53,936 nucleotides of DNA from Lachnospiraceae bacterium A4 (GTDB lineage Bacteria; Bacillota; Clostridia; Lachnospirales; Lachnospiraceae). The position numbers and the translations under genes are program-made. The notes under the pieces are model-generated. The model had not been told where the DNA came from and did not search any database. It saw only the letters and a program-made list of their open reading frames with translations. This document shows, in pieces, positions 24,691 to 33,380 of the stretch (positions are counted from its first letter, which is position 1; every line of letters starts with the position of its first letter). Location: assembly GCA_000403215.2 (NCBI GenBank), contig KE159533.1:115984-169919 (forward strand), in the 5' to 3' direction.

Positions 24691-26073
24691 ATGAACAAAA
24701 AGTGGTTTTATGTACTGTCCAGCATGCTTGCAGCGGCGCTGGCAGTAGTCATTATCCTGGCGGCAACTTTCCACAACACGAGGCAGGATATACAAAACGG
24801 TGCCGTAATGATAGAACAATTCAGGGAATACAGTGAAGATGTCCCTTCCGGGACAGACATTTCTTATGGCAGCACACTTGAAGAACACCAGGCTGCATTT
24901 GAAAAGTGGGGAGATACCGAGATGGATGCCGACAGGAGAGCCCGGTATCCTGAAGGTTTTGTCCCCCTCACCCCACAAGAACAGTCCCTGCTGAATAAAA
25001 TGGACAGCATGACAGAGGATATGCTGCTGGGCGATGATGGGGATGAAGGTCCTCTGATTACAGGAACTATTGAAACAGACCGCAGGACAAACGAATCCTA
25101 TGCCATGCTGCTATGCCGCACGGCATTCAGATATAACAGGAAGCTTGCCTACATGGAAAACGGTGCGGACTGGGGCGGGGGCATTGTCCCGTCAGACAGA
25201 TGTCCCAAAGGCATGGCAGGACTGACCGGAATCGGAAACCCCGAATATATCCAAATGCTTTATATGTATACTTTTGGATATGTCCCTGACGGACTCATGG
25301 ACATGGATAGGATTTCCGAAACCTGTCATGAAATAAATCTAAAAGAGCTCAAAACAGGTGATATTGCTGTCATGGAACTTGAAGATGGCAGGAAGGACTT
25401 TGCAGTATGTATAGGAGCATATAAAGAATTTTTTCTATTTGCGCACTGTGTCAACACGGCAGACAGCAGCTTTCCGGGCGGATGTGCCAGAATATGCTTT
25501 ATGACTTCACAGACCGACAGCTATTACAGAGGCAGCGGACCAACAGATTTCACCACATTTTACCAGTCCCCCGTCGGATTCTGGGGAAACCCTGACAACA
25601 CTGACAGCACTGGTGAAAACCCGGATCAGCGGATATTGATAAATATCTCAGAAAATCCCCATGGAAATGACATCATATACAAATACGCGGACGCACTGGT
25701 ACACGAACTTGCATCAGGATACTATGACAATTTCCTGTCTGATTTAGCCTGTAAGGAATTCATCAACTATGGATATGAGTATACCGATGAAAATGCGTAC
25801 AGGCAGTATCTTCATAAAATATACGAAACAATACATGACAAGGACTATCTATATGTGGCTTTTGTAAATGACAGGGATGACCACTACAATGCCGCCATAT
25901 ACGGACTGGATTACACCCATTCCTCCAAAGACATTACCTATGACTACGGCAGCACTATCATCATATATTTTACCATATTTTATGACAAAGAAAATGGCTT
26001 TAAAATGCTCCCGTATAACGCCGGGACAATCGGGTACAATTACAGCCAGTACGGATTATCGCCCATTCCATGA
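24691..26073 (+). CDS. Exported or membrane-anchored protein with degenerate NlpC/P60-like core
   Basis: A 460-residue protein with an N-terminal hydrophobic segment (WFYVLSSMLAAALAVVIILAA) acting as signal anchor. The middle region resembles an NlpC/P60 fold: a helix near residue 130-150, then LKTGDIAVMELEDG and AVCIGAYKEFFLFAHC, which corresponds to the family's GD-I-v and h-v-g-i-y-i-G strands. The catalytic Cys and His positions are not kept, so it is probably inactive. A second domain from about 310 to 460 (DALVHELASGYYDNFLSDLA onwards) could be an NTF2-like, VirB8-type domain; this is a guess. GGGAGAAAAAAG precedes ATG 24691; a longer in-frame extension into the previous gene is rejected. 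It may pair with the active hydrolase at the cell envelope. Confidence 0.6.
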   Translation: MNKKWFYVLSSMLAAALAVVIILAATFHNTRQDIQNGAVMIEQFREYSEDVPSGTDISYGSTLEEHQAAFEKWGDTEMDADRRARYPEGFVPLTPQEQSLLNKMDSMTEDMLLGDDGDEGPLITGTIETDRRTNESYAMLLCRTAFRYNRKLAYMENGADWGGGIVPSDRCPKGMAGLTGIGNPEYIQMLYMYTFGYVPDGLMDMDRISETCHEINLKELKTGDIAVMELEDGRKDFAVCIGAYKEFFLFAHCVNTADSSFPGGCARICFMTSQTDSYYRGSGPTDFTTFYQSPVGFWGNPDNTDSTGENPDQRILINISENPHGNDIIYKYADALVHELASGYYDNFLSDLACKEFINYGYEYTDENAYRQYLHKIYETIHDKDYLYVAFVNDRDDHYNAAIYGLDYTHSSKDITYDYGSTIIIYFTIFYDKENGFKMLPYNAGTIGYNYSQYGLSPIP

Positions 26074-26120
26074 CGGAATATGAATATTCCAGAAAATTTA
26101 TTACTTATAGGAATTTGCCA

Positions 26121-26274
26121 TTGATTAAATAACCGTTTTATGCTACAGTAAGCGCGTAGTTTATTAATTGTTATGTTTAAGGAAGCCATGCTTCCCAGAC
26201 AGCCTTAACAGGCACTTATAAGGGGAAAATAATACACCTGTGATAATAATTCTTTATTATCATGGGTGTTTTTT
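26121..26274 (+). promoter_or_regulatory. Leader copy 8
   Basis: TTGATT (26121-26126), 17 bases, TACAGT (26144-26149) preceded by TATGC. GTTATGT is followed by hairpin GGAAGCcatGCTTCC (26181-26195). The terminator pairs ACACC and GATAATAA with TTATTATC and GGTGT (26234-26269), then T. Downstream, AGGGGGAAGGCTTTTCCCCT makes another stem (about 26281-26300). It leads three small genes; nothing else is seen in 26074-26331. Confidence 0.7.
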
Positions 26275-26331
26275 ATGCACAGGGGGAAGGCTTTTCCCCT
26301 GCTTGATTTCCCAAAGAAGGAGAGAACAAAA

Positions 26332-26577
26332 ATGAGTATTAAAACCAAAACGGAGAGTACCATGGCGTCCGGTCAATTGAACGCGGAAGAACTGAAAGTT
26401 ATCAGCATGGAATTTACAATGACAGAGCTGGAGACGCTCAGCAGCGGAATCCTGTCAATGATCGAGAAAACAATGCAGGCTAAAAGGCTTGTTTCTGACG
26501 GAAAAGTGCATACGTCCATTGACGAATACTGCACCAAACTGCATGCGCTCAACATCAGGATCTGCTATTGCAGGTAA
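26332..26577 (+). CDS. Small hypothetical protein, 81 residues
   Basis: ATG 26332 follows AGAAGGAGAG with good spacing. The protein is helical, with SIKTKTEST at the start, a long amphipathic stretch (TMTELETLSSGILSMIEKTMQ) and a C-terminus rich in Cys (RICYCR). No family is recognised. It opens a three-gene unit of small proteins after leader 8, of the kind that in phages and conjugative elements often carries anti-defence or regulatory proteins; no such role can be shown here. Confidence 0.55.
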   Translation: MSIKTKTESTMASGQLNAEELKVISMEFTMTELETLSSGILSMIEKTMQAKRLVSDGKVHTSIDEYCTKLHALNIRICYCR

Positions 26578-26604
26578 CAAATTTTTAAAAAGGAGGAGCA
26601 AAAT

Positions 26605-26874
26605 ATGGGTAATGATTTAATAAGCAGGAAGTCGCTTATCGACAAACTGGAAAACCAGTCCTGTAGCAATTGCCCCATATGCAATGGAAAATGTATGCGC
26701 GACGAGCTGCTTGCAGTGATTCAGCATCACCCGGCCGCATATGATGCAGACTGGGTTGAAGAACGGCTGACCAGTATGTTCAACCATCATACTTCAACCA
26801 AAACTGTCCAGAAACTTGTCCTGGAAACAGTCCAGGATGGATATGTCTGCCGCAGCAGACATGAACAGATATAA
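26605..26874 (+). CDS. Small protein with cysteine cluster, 89 residues
   Basis: AAAAAGGAGGAGC precedes ATG 26605. The protein starts MGNDLISRKSLIDKLE, a motif I know from many small Clostridia phage and plasmid proteins, and has a cysteine cluster C20-x2-C23-x2-C26-x3-C30 (SCSNCPICNGKC) that could bind zinc, then EELL-type helices and a His-rich middle (NHHTST). Function unknown. It lies 27 bases after the preceding small gene and 36 before the next. Confidence 0.6.
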   Translation: MGNDLISRKSLIDKLENQSCSNCPICNGKCMRDELLAVIQHHPAAYDADWVEERLTSMFNHHTSTKTVQKLVLETVQDGYVCRSRHEQI

Positions 26875-26910
26875 CGAAAGAAATTTTATAACACAAGGAG
26901 GAAACAATTT

Positions 26911-27507
26911 ATGAGACAGGCAGAAACAAAATTTTTAGAGCTGTTAGGAAACCTGCCCAAACAAAAGCTTTTATCAGCAGGCAGGTTCCCGGGCTATGAG
27001 GAAGAACATAAAGCCATGGAGAATTTCAGTAATACCACAACCTATATGGTAAATTCTTTCAGCTTTTCAAGAAAGGAAGTGCTCGATGCCATAATGAATG
27101 AAAAGAAACTTTCAGATTCGTTTGTGGTTTTATCACTTCATTACATTAAGCAGTGCAGTGACAAGTGGAAAAGTGATTACTGGGACGACAGGGACAGGGC
27201 ATCCGTAAAAATGTGTCGGGATATTGTCAGATGCCCCGAATTTTCTGATTTTTATGAAAGCAAATGCAAAAAAGAACCCGGAAAATGGGAACTGTGCGCC
27301 GAAGAAGGAGGCTGGCACAATGACATGCTCTTAGGCGTAAAGCTGATCCATAGCATATATTTCATGCACCCGACCAACAGGCAGACTTTATCCGGTCTTG
27401 TCCTATCGTTTTACGCAAACAGCCCTAAAATGGAAAAGCTGTCCAAGGCAGGACATAGGGCTAAGGGACTGCCATACCATGAAAATGTAAGGTTTGTAAT
27501 GATATAA
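26911..27507 (+). CDS. Hypothetical protein, 198 residues
   Basis: A soluble protein from ATG 26911 with AAGGAGGAAAC in front. It is mostly helical and basic towards the end (AGHRAKGLPYHENVRF). Trp-rich segments (KWKSDYWDD, KWELCAEEGGWHND) stand out. I do not recognise the family, and no catalytic motif is clear. It is the last gene of the left, leader-controlled part; a terminator begins 20 bases after its stop, and the sequence then changes to a decayed gene on the other strand. Confidence 0.55.
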   Translation: MRQAETKFLELLGNLPKQKLLSAGRFPGYEEEHKAMENFSNTTTYMVNSFSFSRKEVLDAIMNEKKLSDSFVVLSLHYIKQCSDKWKSDYWDDRDRASVKMCRDIVRCPEFSDFYESKCKKEPGKWELCAEEGGWHNDMLLGVKLIHSIYFMHPTNRQTLSGLVLSFYANSPKMEKLSKAGHRAKGLPYHENVRFVMI

Positions 27508-27527
27508 CAGGAGGTATTCATAATTAT

Positions 27528-27566
27528 GTTCAGGGATGCTTCAGACAGCATTCCTGAACTGCTTTT
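27528..27566 (+). terminator. Terminator closing the left gene block
   Basis: GTTCAGGGATGCT (27528-27540) pairs with AGCATTCCTGAAC (27547-27559, one mismatch), followed by TGCTTTTA. An AGGAGG and ATG just upstream open a 45-codon frame through it that is probably meaningless. Confidence 0.6.
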
Positions 27567-28094
27567 ATCCAGAAATTACTTTATAGCATGCGATTCCATA
27601 TTTGCGAATGCTTGTCATGCCGTCATCAATCAGTTTTTGTGTCTGTTTTATCCGTGCCAATAAGCGCCTCATACTGGCTGCGTTCTGTATCATCAATCCG
27701 GTTACTTTCCAGCAGGAACCGAAATCGCATCGCCTCTCTCCCCATGATTCTCCGAAGCATTACTTTTGCCTCTTCAAAGTTTTCACCTGTTGCCCCCTTT
27801 AATGTAATTGAAATCACAGGAAATTTTCCCATGTATTCTTTACACAGTTCTTTTTCCCCCTGAAATCTCAATCCCGTCAAAAATTGTTTTATCACTGCTT
27901 GCTTCAAAAAAATGTTTCAGCATGCTTATGTTTAGCGTCTTTCCGAAACGCCTCGGACGTGTGAACAGGTTCACATATGCCGGATTCTCCAGAAAGTCCC
28001 TGATAAGCCCTGTTTTATCAACATAATAAAATCCATCCCTTCGTATTCTCTCAAAATTCTCAATCCCCACAGGAAGCTTTGCTTTTCCTGTCAT
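27565..28094 (-). pseudogene. AAA-ATPase / DUF1703 (PD-(D/E)XK) gene, decayed
   Basis: Read on the - strand. The start at 28094 gives MTGKAKLPVGIENFERIR, then YYVDKT and the Walker A region TRPRRFGKT, which are the hallmark of the AAA-ATPase-like family with a C-terminal DUF1703 nuclease. After FDGIEISGG the frame is lost at a run of G and A (about 27853-27862). It continues in another frame with KELCKEYMGKFPVISITLKG to residue positions typical of the middle of the family, then stops. The last codons of a normal family member (DDGMTSIRKYGIACYK) can be read in a third frame to the stop at 27565-27567, so most of the C-terminal half has been deleted. Full genes have about 520 codons. A frameshift and an internal deletion make it a clear pseudogene. 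Confidence 0.75.
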
Positions 28095-28248
28095 TCCATA
28101 CTCCTTTCCCTGAAAATTTCTGTATTTTTTATAGTAGATCACACCTTATTCAGTAAATCACATTCTATTTTATTAAAAACAGTGGAAAGAAAAAGCCTTA
28201 AAATTTGGAAATAATTACATGTATACCTACAGATTATTACATTTACGG

Positions 28249-28275
28249 TTTTATTTCGACAAGATGTGCTATCAT
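28249..28275 (+). promoter_or_regulatory. Putative extended -10 promoter of agrDB
   Basis: TGC-TATCAT (28267-28275) has the TG of an extended -10. The -35 is poor (TTTTAT, 28249-28254, 15 bases away). It lies about 33 bases before the first ATG of agrD. No AgrA-type direct repeat pair was convincingly seen. Confidence 0.35.
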
Positions 28276-28307
28276 TTGCTGGTAAAAAAGAAAGTGAGGA
28301 TATTATT

Positions 28308-28457
28308 ATGATGATGAAAAATGCAAAGATGTATGGGTATCAGATTTTAGCAGGTGTATTGGCTTTAGTTGCAACAGCTGCAGCGAGCTTTTGCTGTTGT
28401 TATCTCCTTCATCAGCCAGAAGTACCTCAGAATCTGAAAAAGTTTTCTAAAAATTAA
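28308..28457 (+). CDS. agrD: AgrD-like cyclic peptide precursor
   Basis: A 49-residue precursor of an autoinducing peptide. Three consecutive ATG codons (28308, 28311, 28314) follow GTGAGGA; the first is given. Layout as in AgrD: an amphipathic, hydrophobic leader (YGYQILAGVLALVATAAAS), the core FCCCYLL, then the charged tail HQPEVPQNLKKF, which corresponds to DEPEIP...L-K of staphylococcal AgrD. By that alignment the thiolactone would be closed by the middle of three Cys (CCYLL), but the run of three makes the ring size uncertain. The next gene, agrB, follows after three bases. Peptides of this kind signal cell density once exported. Confidence 0.75.
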   Translation: MMMKNAKMYGYQILAGVLALVATAAASFCCCYLLHQPEVPQNLKKFSKN

Positions 28458-28460
28458 TCA

Positions 28461-29063
28461 ATGGAAAAAGTTTTCTACAGAATTGTAAACAAGTTGGAAG
28501 AAAATGGGAGCATTGAAGCTGAAGATAAAGAAGTATATATATATGCTTTAAATATGATTCAGGTTTATATTACAAATTTTGCGATAAGCGCAGCTATTGG
28601 AATAGCATTGGGTATGTTTTGGTACTGTATGGTCTTTTTGATAGCATTTATGATATTACGCCAGGAAGCAGGAGGCTATCATGCGAGAGGCTGGAAAGCC
28701 TGTTATTTTCTTTCAACGTTGATTCTGGTTGTAGCTCTTATATGGATAAAAATTCAGTTTACGTGGAAAATTTATATAACCGCAGCTTTATCTATCATAT
28801 CTGCAATCTATATTTTTATTTTTGCCCCGTTAGCGGATGAGAACAAGCCGCTTGATGAGAGAGACAGAAAAGCAATCAGAAAAAGGGCACATAAAATAGT
28901 GATTTTTGAAACATTAACAGGTATTTTGTTATTACCATTTCAGGATATGCTTGCTTGTGCTGTTTTGAGTTCTGTTATTTTATCTGGCGGTACATATATA
29001 GTGTGGTTTATTAGAGAGAAACGTAAAAATTTAAATATATTGGAAAAACACAAAAGACAATAG
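28461..29063 (+). CDS. agrB: AgrB-like peptide-processing membrane protease
   Basis: A 200-residue integral membrane protein that cuts and cyclises AgrD. The catalytic pair His74 and Cys81 sits in RQEAGGYHARGWKAC, the same spacing as in staphylococcal AgrB. At least four hydrophobic segments follow (around 34-58, 82-97, 104-123, 140-180). It starts three bases after agrD, an order (D before B) that occurs in Clostridia. No agrC or agrA gene is found on either strand of the window, so the sensor is elsewhere or the pair serves another purpose. The next gene, 16 bases on, is the VWA gene of the injection-system cluster; co-transcription is possible. Confidence 0.85.
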   Translation: MEKVFYRIVNKLEENGSIEAEDKEVYIYALNMIQVYITNFAISAAIGIALGMFWYCMVFLIAFMILRQEAGGYHARGWKACYFLSTLILVVALIWIKIQFTWKIYITAALSIISAIYIFIFAPLADENKPLDERDRKAIRKRAHKIVIFETLTGILLLPFQDMLACAVLSSVILSGGTYIVWFIREKRKNLNILEKHKRQ

Positions 29064-29078
29064 AAGGGAAAGCAGAGT

Positions 29079-31086
29079 ATGAAAGTATTACGGAAACTGT
29101 TATACTGCATCATTTTGGCACTGTTTTTTCCACTGACAGGATATGCCGAAGAGATTGTCCCGGAGAAGGAGCAGATTGAGATTATATTTGTGATTGACAG
29201 CAGCGGCTCGATGAAAACAAATGATCGTTCTGGAATTGGGATTGACATGGTTCAGGCGTTTATTGACACCATGCAGACGCAGGGAATCCGTATTGGATAT
29301 GTGGCATACAACAATGAAATACTTTCATATTCAGCGCCAGAGACAATAGAGACAACAGAAAAAAGAAAAAGGCTCAAAGACCAGATTTCTTCCATAACGT
29401 ATTCAGGAGATACGGATATTGGATTAGGCGTGTCGCACGCATGTGAGCTGTTCTCTGAGAAAGAAAATACCCGCAGAATTATGGTATTAATCTCTGACGG
29501 GGAAACAGACCTGTCGGCAGGAAGTCCGCGCACAGAAGCGCAGTCCAGTCAGGAACTGGATTATTGTATGAACTGGTGCAGGGACGAGAATATTCCTATT
29601 TATACGATCGCTTTTGGACAGTATGATGGCAGCATTGCAGTACTGAAAAAAATTGCAGAAGAAACAAAGGCTGAGAGCTATTCTGGAAAATGCCGTAGAG
29701 GACTTGATAGAAATCCTCTACGGCATTTTCCAGAATAACCTTTTTTATCGGATACAGCAGTTTTCCAATGGAACCTATGCAGGCGGCAGCCAGCAGATTA
29801 CGTGTGTTCTGGACAGCATTTATGTAGATGAAATCGATATACTTTTAATATCCTCTGGAGAAGTAGGGGAAACGGCGGTCCAGTATGGGGATGAAAAACT
29901 GCCGCTTACGAACCTGTCACACTATGCGGTGGGAAAAATAGAAAACGATCAAAATTCTATGGCGGAAAAGGAGATTACTATTCACACGGCAACAAATGAA
30001 GGGCAGGATCTTCAGGTTTATGTTATCAGCTACAGGGGATTGCTGCCTGTTATGAATACAATCACAAAGGCAGCAAGAAATCAAAACATTGAATATAACA
30101 TCTGTTTTCAAAACGCAGCCGGTGAGACTATCATGGATGCAGACTTTTACAGGATTTTGACATGGGACCTTTTCTGTACAGATTCTAATGCTGAGAAGGA
30201 CGTCATGATTACAAAAGAGGAAGTGCGCAATGGAATCCTGAGAGGAAGTATTCAGTTTGCACATTCTGGAAATTACACATTGAACGGAATATTGTCTGAT
30301 GGATATGGCAGTTATGTATATCCATTTCAAATAGATGTATCAAATACAATGCCGCAGGGAAATATTCCAGAGGAAAAGAAAACGCTGGTAAATCAGGCGG
30401 TTACATATCATTTAAATGAGTATTTTCATGATGCGGACGGGGATACACTGGTCTATTCTGTACCTGACAGTCAGGAGGATCTGCTGACGCAGATTGACGG
30501 GGATACGCTTACACTCACGCCGCAGCGCGCCGGAAACCACAGAGTGACAATACAGGTAAGTGATGGAGAGGACCTGCTTCAATACACATATTCTTTGAAG
30601 GCAGACACATGGTGGCAGGCTTATTGGTGGGCAATCGCAGCCGCATTGACAGCTTCTGTTGTTTTTATATGGAAGCTTACACATAAACCAAAGCCGGAGA
30701 TCGAACGGCTGACAGAGCAGAGAAGGCAGTATCATTTCAGCGGCAAGCTCAATGCATATTTCCTGCGGCAGCCGCAGGAGGAAGAAGAAATTCCGCCGCT
30801 TACATTTCAGATGAACCGGGTAAAGGACGGAAGGGTGTCGCTTGGGGATCTTTTTGGAGAGTATCCCGTACAGGCGGAGGCATTACAGTTAAACAGCATT
30901 TTCCTGATTGCAGACGAAAACCGCAGCATGGTCCTGTACCACACCTCGAAGTCGGATGTCATGGTTGGAAATGCCATTGCATGCAGGCAGCTGCAATACA
31001 GCATTCGTTTTGGCGATGTGATCTATATTACCTCACAGGACGGAGGCTATGATCTGGAAATACATTATATTGCGGTGTTTCAATAG
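29079..31086 (+). pseudogene. VWA-domain membrane protein, frameshifted
   Basis: A gene read in two frames. Frame one (29079-29738) gives a signal peptide (KLLYCIILALFFPLTGYA), a von Willebrand A domain with MIDAS D40-x-S42-x-S44, and the later ISDGETD. Frame two stays open to 31086: ENAVEDLIEILYGIF, which is the natural end of a VWA domain, then an exported cadherin-like or Ig-like part (YFHDADGDTLVYSVPDS), a membrane helix (WWAIAAALTASVVFIW) and a cytoplasmic domain of about 120 residues ending with a FHA-like RFGDVIYITSQDGG. Frame two has no start codon of its own before the far ATG 29959. The change of frame (+1) happens within a perfect 24-base inverted repeat. AAGGGAAAGCAGAG precedes ATG 29079. 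It may be a natural pseudogene, an assembly error, or a rare programmed shift. Its anchored VWA domain would suit an adhesive or assembly role for the adjacent machine. Confidence 0.7.
29679..29737 (+). repeat. Perfect 24-base inverted repeat inside the VWA gene
   Basis: TATTCTGGAAAATGCCGTAG with AGGA (29679-29702) is mirrored exactly by TCCTCTACGGCATTTTCCAG with AATA (29714-29737), separated by 11 bases. It lies precisely where the reading frame changes. There is no T run after it, and it is within coding sequence, so a terminator role is unlikely. Confidence 0.85.
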
Positions 31087-31134
31087 AGATCCGCCACCCA
31101 TAAAATACACAAAGATAAGAAAAGGAGAATGAGT

Positions 31135-33309
31135 ATGGATGTGATTACACAGACAAACAGGACGATCCTGTTTACTGAGATCAACCCTGAATGCCTGAAT
31201 TTACTGACCCTGATTGGCGATGTGCGGGGAAAGACAAGCCTGGATGACGACAAGATCAAGGAGATCAATAAGGAGCTGGCGGTGTCAAGCTTTCCTGAGT
31301 TTTTGGAAAAGTTCAGCCCGGTGGTATATTCCTGGTGTGATGCGTCTACTGGGAAAATCCAGTACAGCACCGTAAGGCCCGAGCATATTCCGCAAAACTG
31401 TATTACAGAGATTCCCTTAAATGAGATGAATGACCTGTTAAATATGCTGATAACGCTTCTGGATGCAAAGGATGCACAGGGCGTGGCAAATGTGGATTTT
31501 CAGTTTGGAAAGATTTTAGAGATGATCTCGCCCAAAAAGATTATGGAGGATATCCGGCAGGTCCGCAGGGAAATCCAGTATACCTATGGGAAATATATGG
31601 AGTTAGATGACGGCGATCCCAAGCGGCTTGATCTGGGGGATACCTTAAACTACCAGTTTGAGCAGGCAAGCCAGAACTATAACAACGTTCTTGCGATGCT
31701 GCCGTTAGCGATAGAGGATATCAAGACCCGTCTGCTTTTAGGAGACGGCGAGTCCAGACAGGGCGGACCCGATTTTAAGGCAGGGCTTTTGAGCATGGGG
31801 GAGGACGGGGAATTAAAAATCCTCGAAATGAAACAGGAAGAGAGCACGCAGCTTGCGGTGGTAGATGATGAGGTAAACCTGAGCCTTATGGATGCATTTC
31901 GGGAGGATTATGATGCATTAAACGAAAATCCCTCCGGCTATGTAAGGGATCTGGTTGTCAGAACCTTCTGTCCTTTAAGCTCTACCATGGAGAGCAATGT
32001 TAACCGTGAGCTGGAAGTGGGCAATTACAACACCTATCTTGAGTTTTACAAACAGAGCAAAAATGACTTTGTCAAGGTAGTAAAGCCGTTAATTGAGAAA
32101 ATTCTTGGCGTAAAAACCTTTTTTGACCAGTACAGGGTAAAAGAGAAGGGAATGCAGCCGAAACTACTGATTACAAATATTCCGCTTGAAATGATGGTGA
32201 AATCCAGCAATCTGCCAAGACTGATCACGTACCTGAATACGACGAATGATAAAAATGAATTTGACAACACCATCTGGTTTGGCATTGTGCCGGATGTGGA
32301 ATTAAACCAGACAGCCGGCGGAAAACTGCAACGGGTACGTTTTGCAGGAAACAAGCGTGAGGAGAAGCAGGGGACAAATTCTATGGAGAGCCTTGCGGCA
32401 CTGATGAACGCGATAGAACCGTATAAAATATCTACATTTTTCAGTTTCTGTACCAGTGAGGAGACAACGTTTAATTATATTTCAACAGAGGGGATTCAGA
32501 TCTTCAAGGATAAATGCACACCGCTCATGAAAAAGACTTACAGCGAGTTTGTCATCCCCTGTATCCCGAATGCCACGATTATTCCAAAGGATAAGTCCGG
32601 TCTTGTCCTTGATAAAAAAATGGTGATGGATGAGGAAGGAAATGTTGCCCTTTCTGCGGAAAAGGACGATGTGATGAAGATGTGGCTTGAGGGCATTTAT
32701 GTCAGTGCTGCCTATGAGGCTGCGGGAATCGTGGCGGCATGGCAGTGCCCTGAATATTTAAAACAGCGGTTTAAAGACACAAGCATGGAATATCCTGGTG
32801 TGCGGTTTGATATTGAGGCGGACGACAATGCGCTTCTTGCTACCACCAGCATGACAAAGGAGATTTCAGGATTCACAAACGCCATCAAGAATTCTATCAA
32901 CCATACAGGTTTTGGGTTTGTATTCTCTTCTGATAATGCGCAGTACAAAGGGCAGGAGATCAAGAATATAACAGTCTATAAGGCACGAAATTTATTGAGC
33001 AAAGGAAATGAATTTGAGCCGATTTATAAGACGCTTGTGGTGACATATATTGAAAGGATGCTGCGTTTTTACAGCGCTGATTTCAAACAGGACAAGATTG
33101 AAAAATTCTTCAGCAACAACCCCAACAGCCAGAAGAGCCGGTGGGATGCCAACAGACAGTATGTCAATTCCATTCTGCAGGATGGTGATGAGCTGGAGTG
33201 CAGCATCGATGAAAAATATGGTGTCTGTGATGTTCTGGTTACGTTTGCCAACACAACCAGAAACTTAAAAGTCCAGCTTGAGAGAAAAGCCAGAAATGAA
33301 TATGTTTAA
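31135..33309 (+). CDS. Contractile sheath-like protein (TssC/VipB or phage-sheath type)
   Basis: A 724-residue protein from ATG 31135, chosen because AAGGAG ends seven bases before; ATG 31129 is too close to it. It is soluble, with no signal peptide. The C-terminal part (DGDELECSIDEKYGVCDVLVTFANTTRNLKVQLE) has the alternating strand pattern with which sheath proteins end, and the gene directly precedes two tube genes, as sheath genes do in type VI, phage-tail and extracellular contractile clusters. Type VI sheaths are made of two proteins (about 170 and 490 residues) that sum to a similar size; no separate TssB is present here, so this may be a single-chain sheath. The assignment rests on size, order and end pattern, not on a decisive motif. 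Confidence 0.6.
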   Translation: MDVITQTNRTILFTEINPECLNLLTLIGDVRGKTSLDDDKIKEINKELAVSSFPEFLEKFSPVVYSWCDASTGKIQYSTVRPEHIPQNCITEIPLNEMNDLLNMLITLLDAKDAQGVANVDFQFGKILEMISPKKIMEDIRQVRREIQYTYGKYMELDDGDPKRLDLGDTLNYQFEQASQNYNNVLAMLPLAIEDIKTRLLLGDGESRQGGPDFKAGLLSMGEDGELKILEMKQEESTQLAVVDDEVNLSLMDAFREDYDALNENPSGYVRDLVVRTFCPLSSTMESNVNRELEVGNYNTYLEFYKQSKNDFVKVVKPLIEKILGVKTFFDQYRVKEKGMQPKLLITNIPLEMMVKSSNLPRLITYLNTTNDKNEFDNTIWFGIVPDVELNQTAGGKLQRVRFAGNKREEKQGTNSMESLAALMNAIEPYKISTFFSFCTSEETTFNYISTEGIQIFKDKCTPLMKKTYSEFVIPCIPNATIIPKDKSGLVLDKKMVMDEEGNVALSAEKDDVMKMWLEGIYVSAAYEAAGIVAAWQCPEYLKQRFKDTSMEYPGVRFDIEADDNALLATTSMTKEISGFTNAIKNSINHTGFGFVFSSDNAQYKGQEIKNITVYKARNLLSKGNEFEPIYKTLVVTYIERMLRFYSADFKQDKIEKFFSNNPNSQKSRWDANRQYVNSILQDGDELECSIDEKYGVCDVLVTFANTTRNLKVQLERKARNEYV

Positions 33310-33380
33310 ATACCTTAACAGGGTATGAAATAATAACAGCAGCCTGACCGGCTGCAGAGCAGATAACAAGGAGGAAAACT

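Noticed and set aside
27526-27663. 45-codon frame with AGGAGG
   Set aside because: It reads through a terminator and then antisense to the decayed ATPase gene; probably chance.
29660-29740. Programmed frameshifting stimulated by the palindrome
   Set aside because: The needed shift is +1, there is no slippery site before the stem, and the stem itself contains the shift point.
29653-29958. Independent start of the second part of the VWA gene
   Set aside because: The only nearby start is a TTG without ribosome site inside the VWA domain; a frameshifted single gene explains both parts better.
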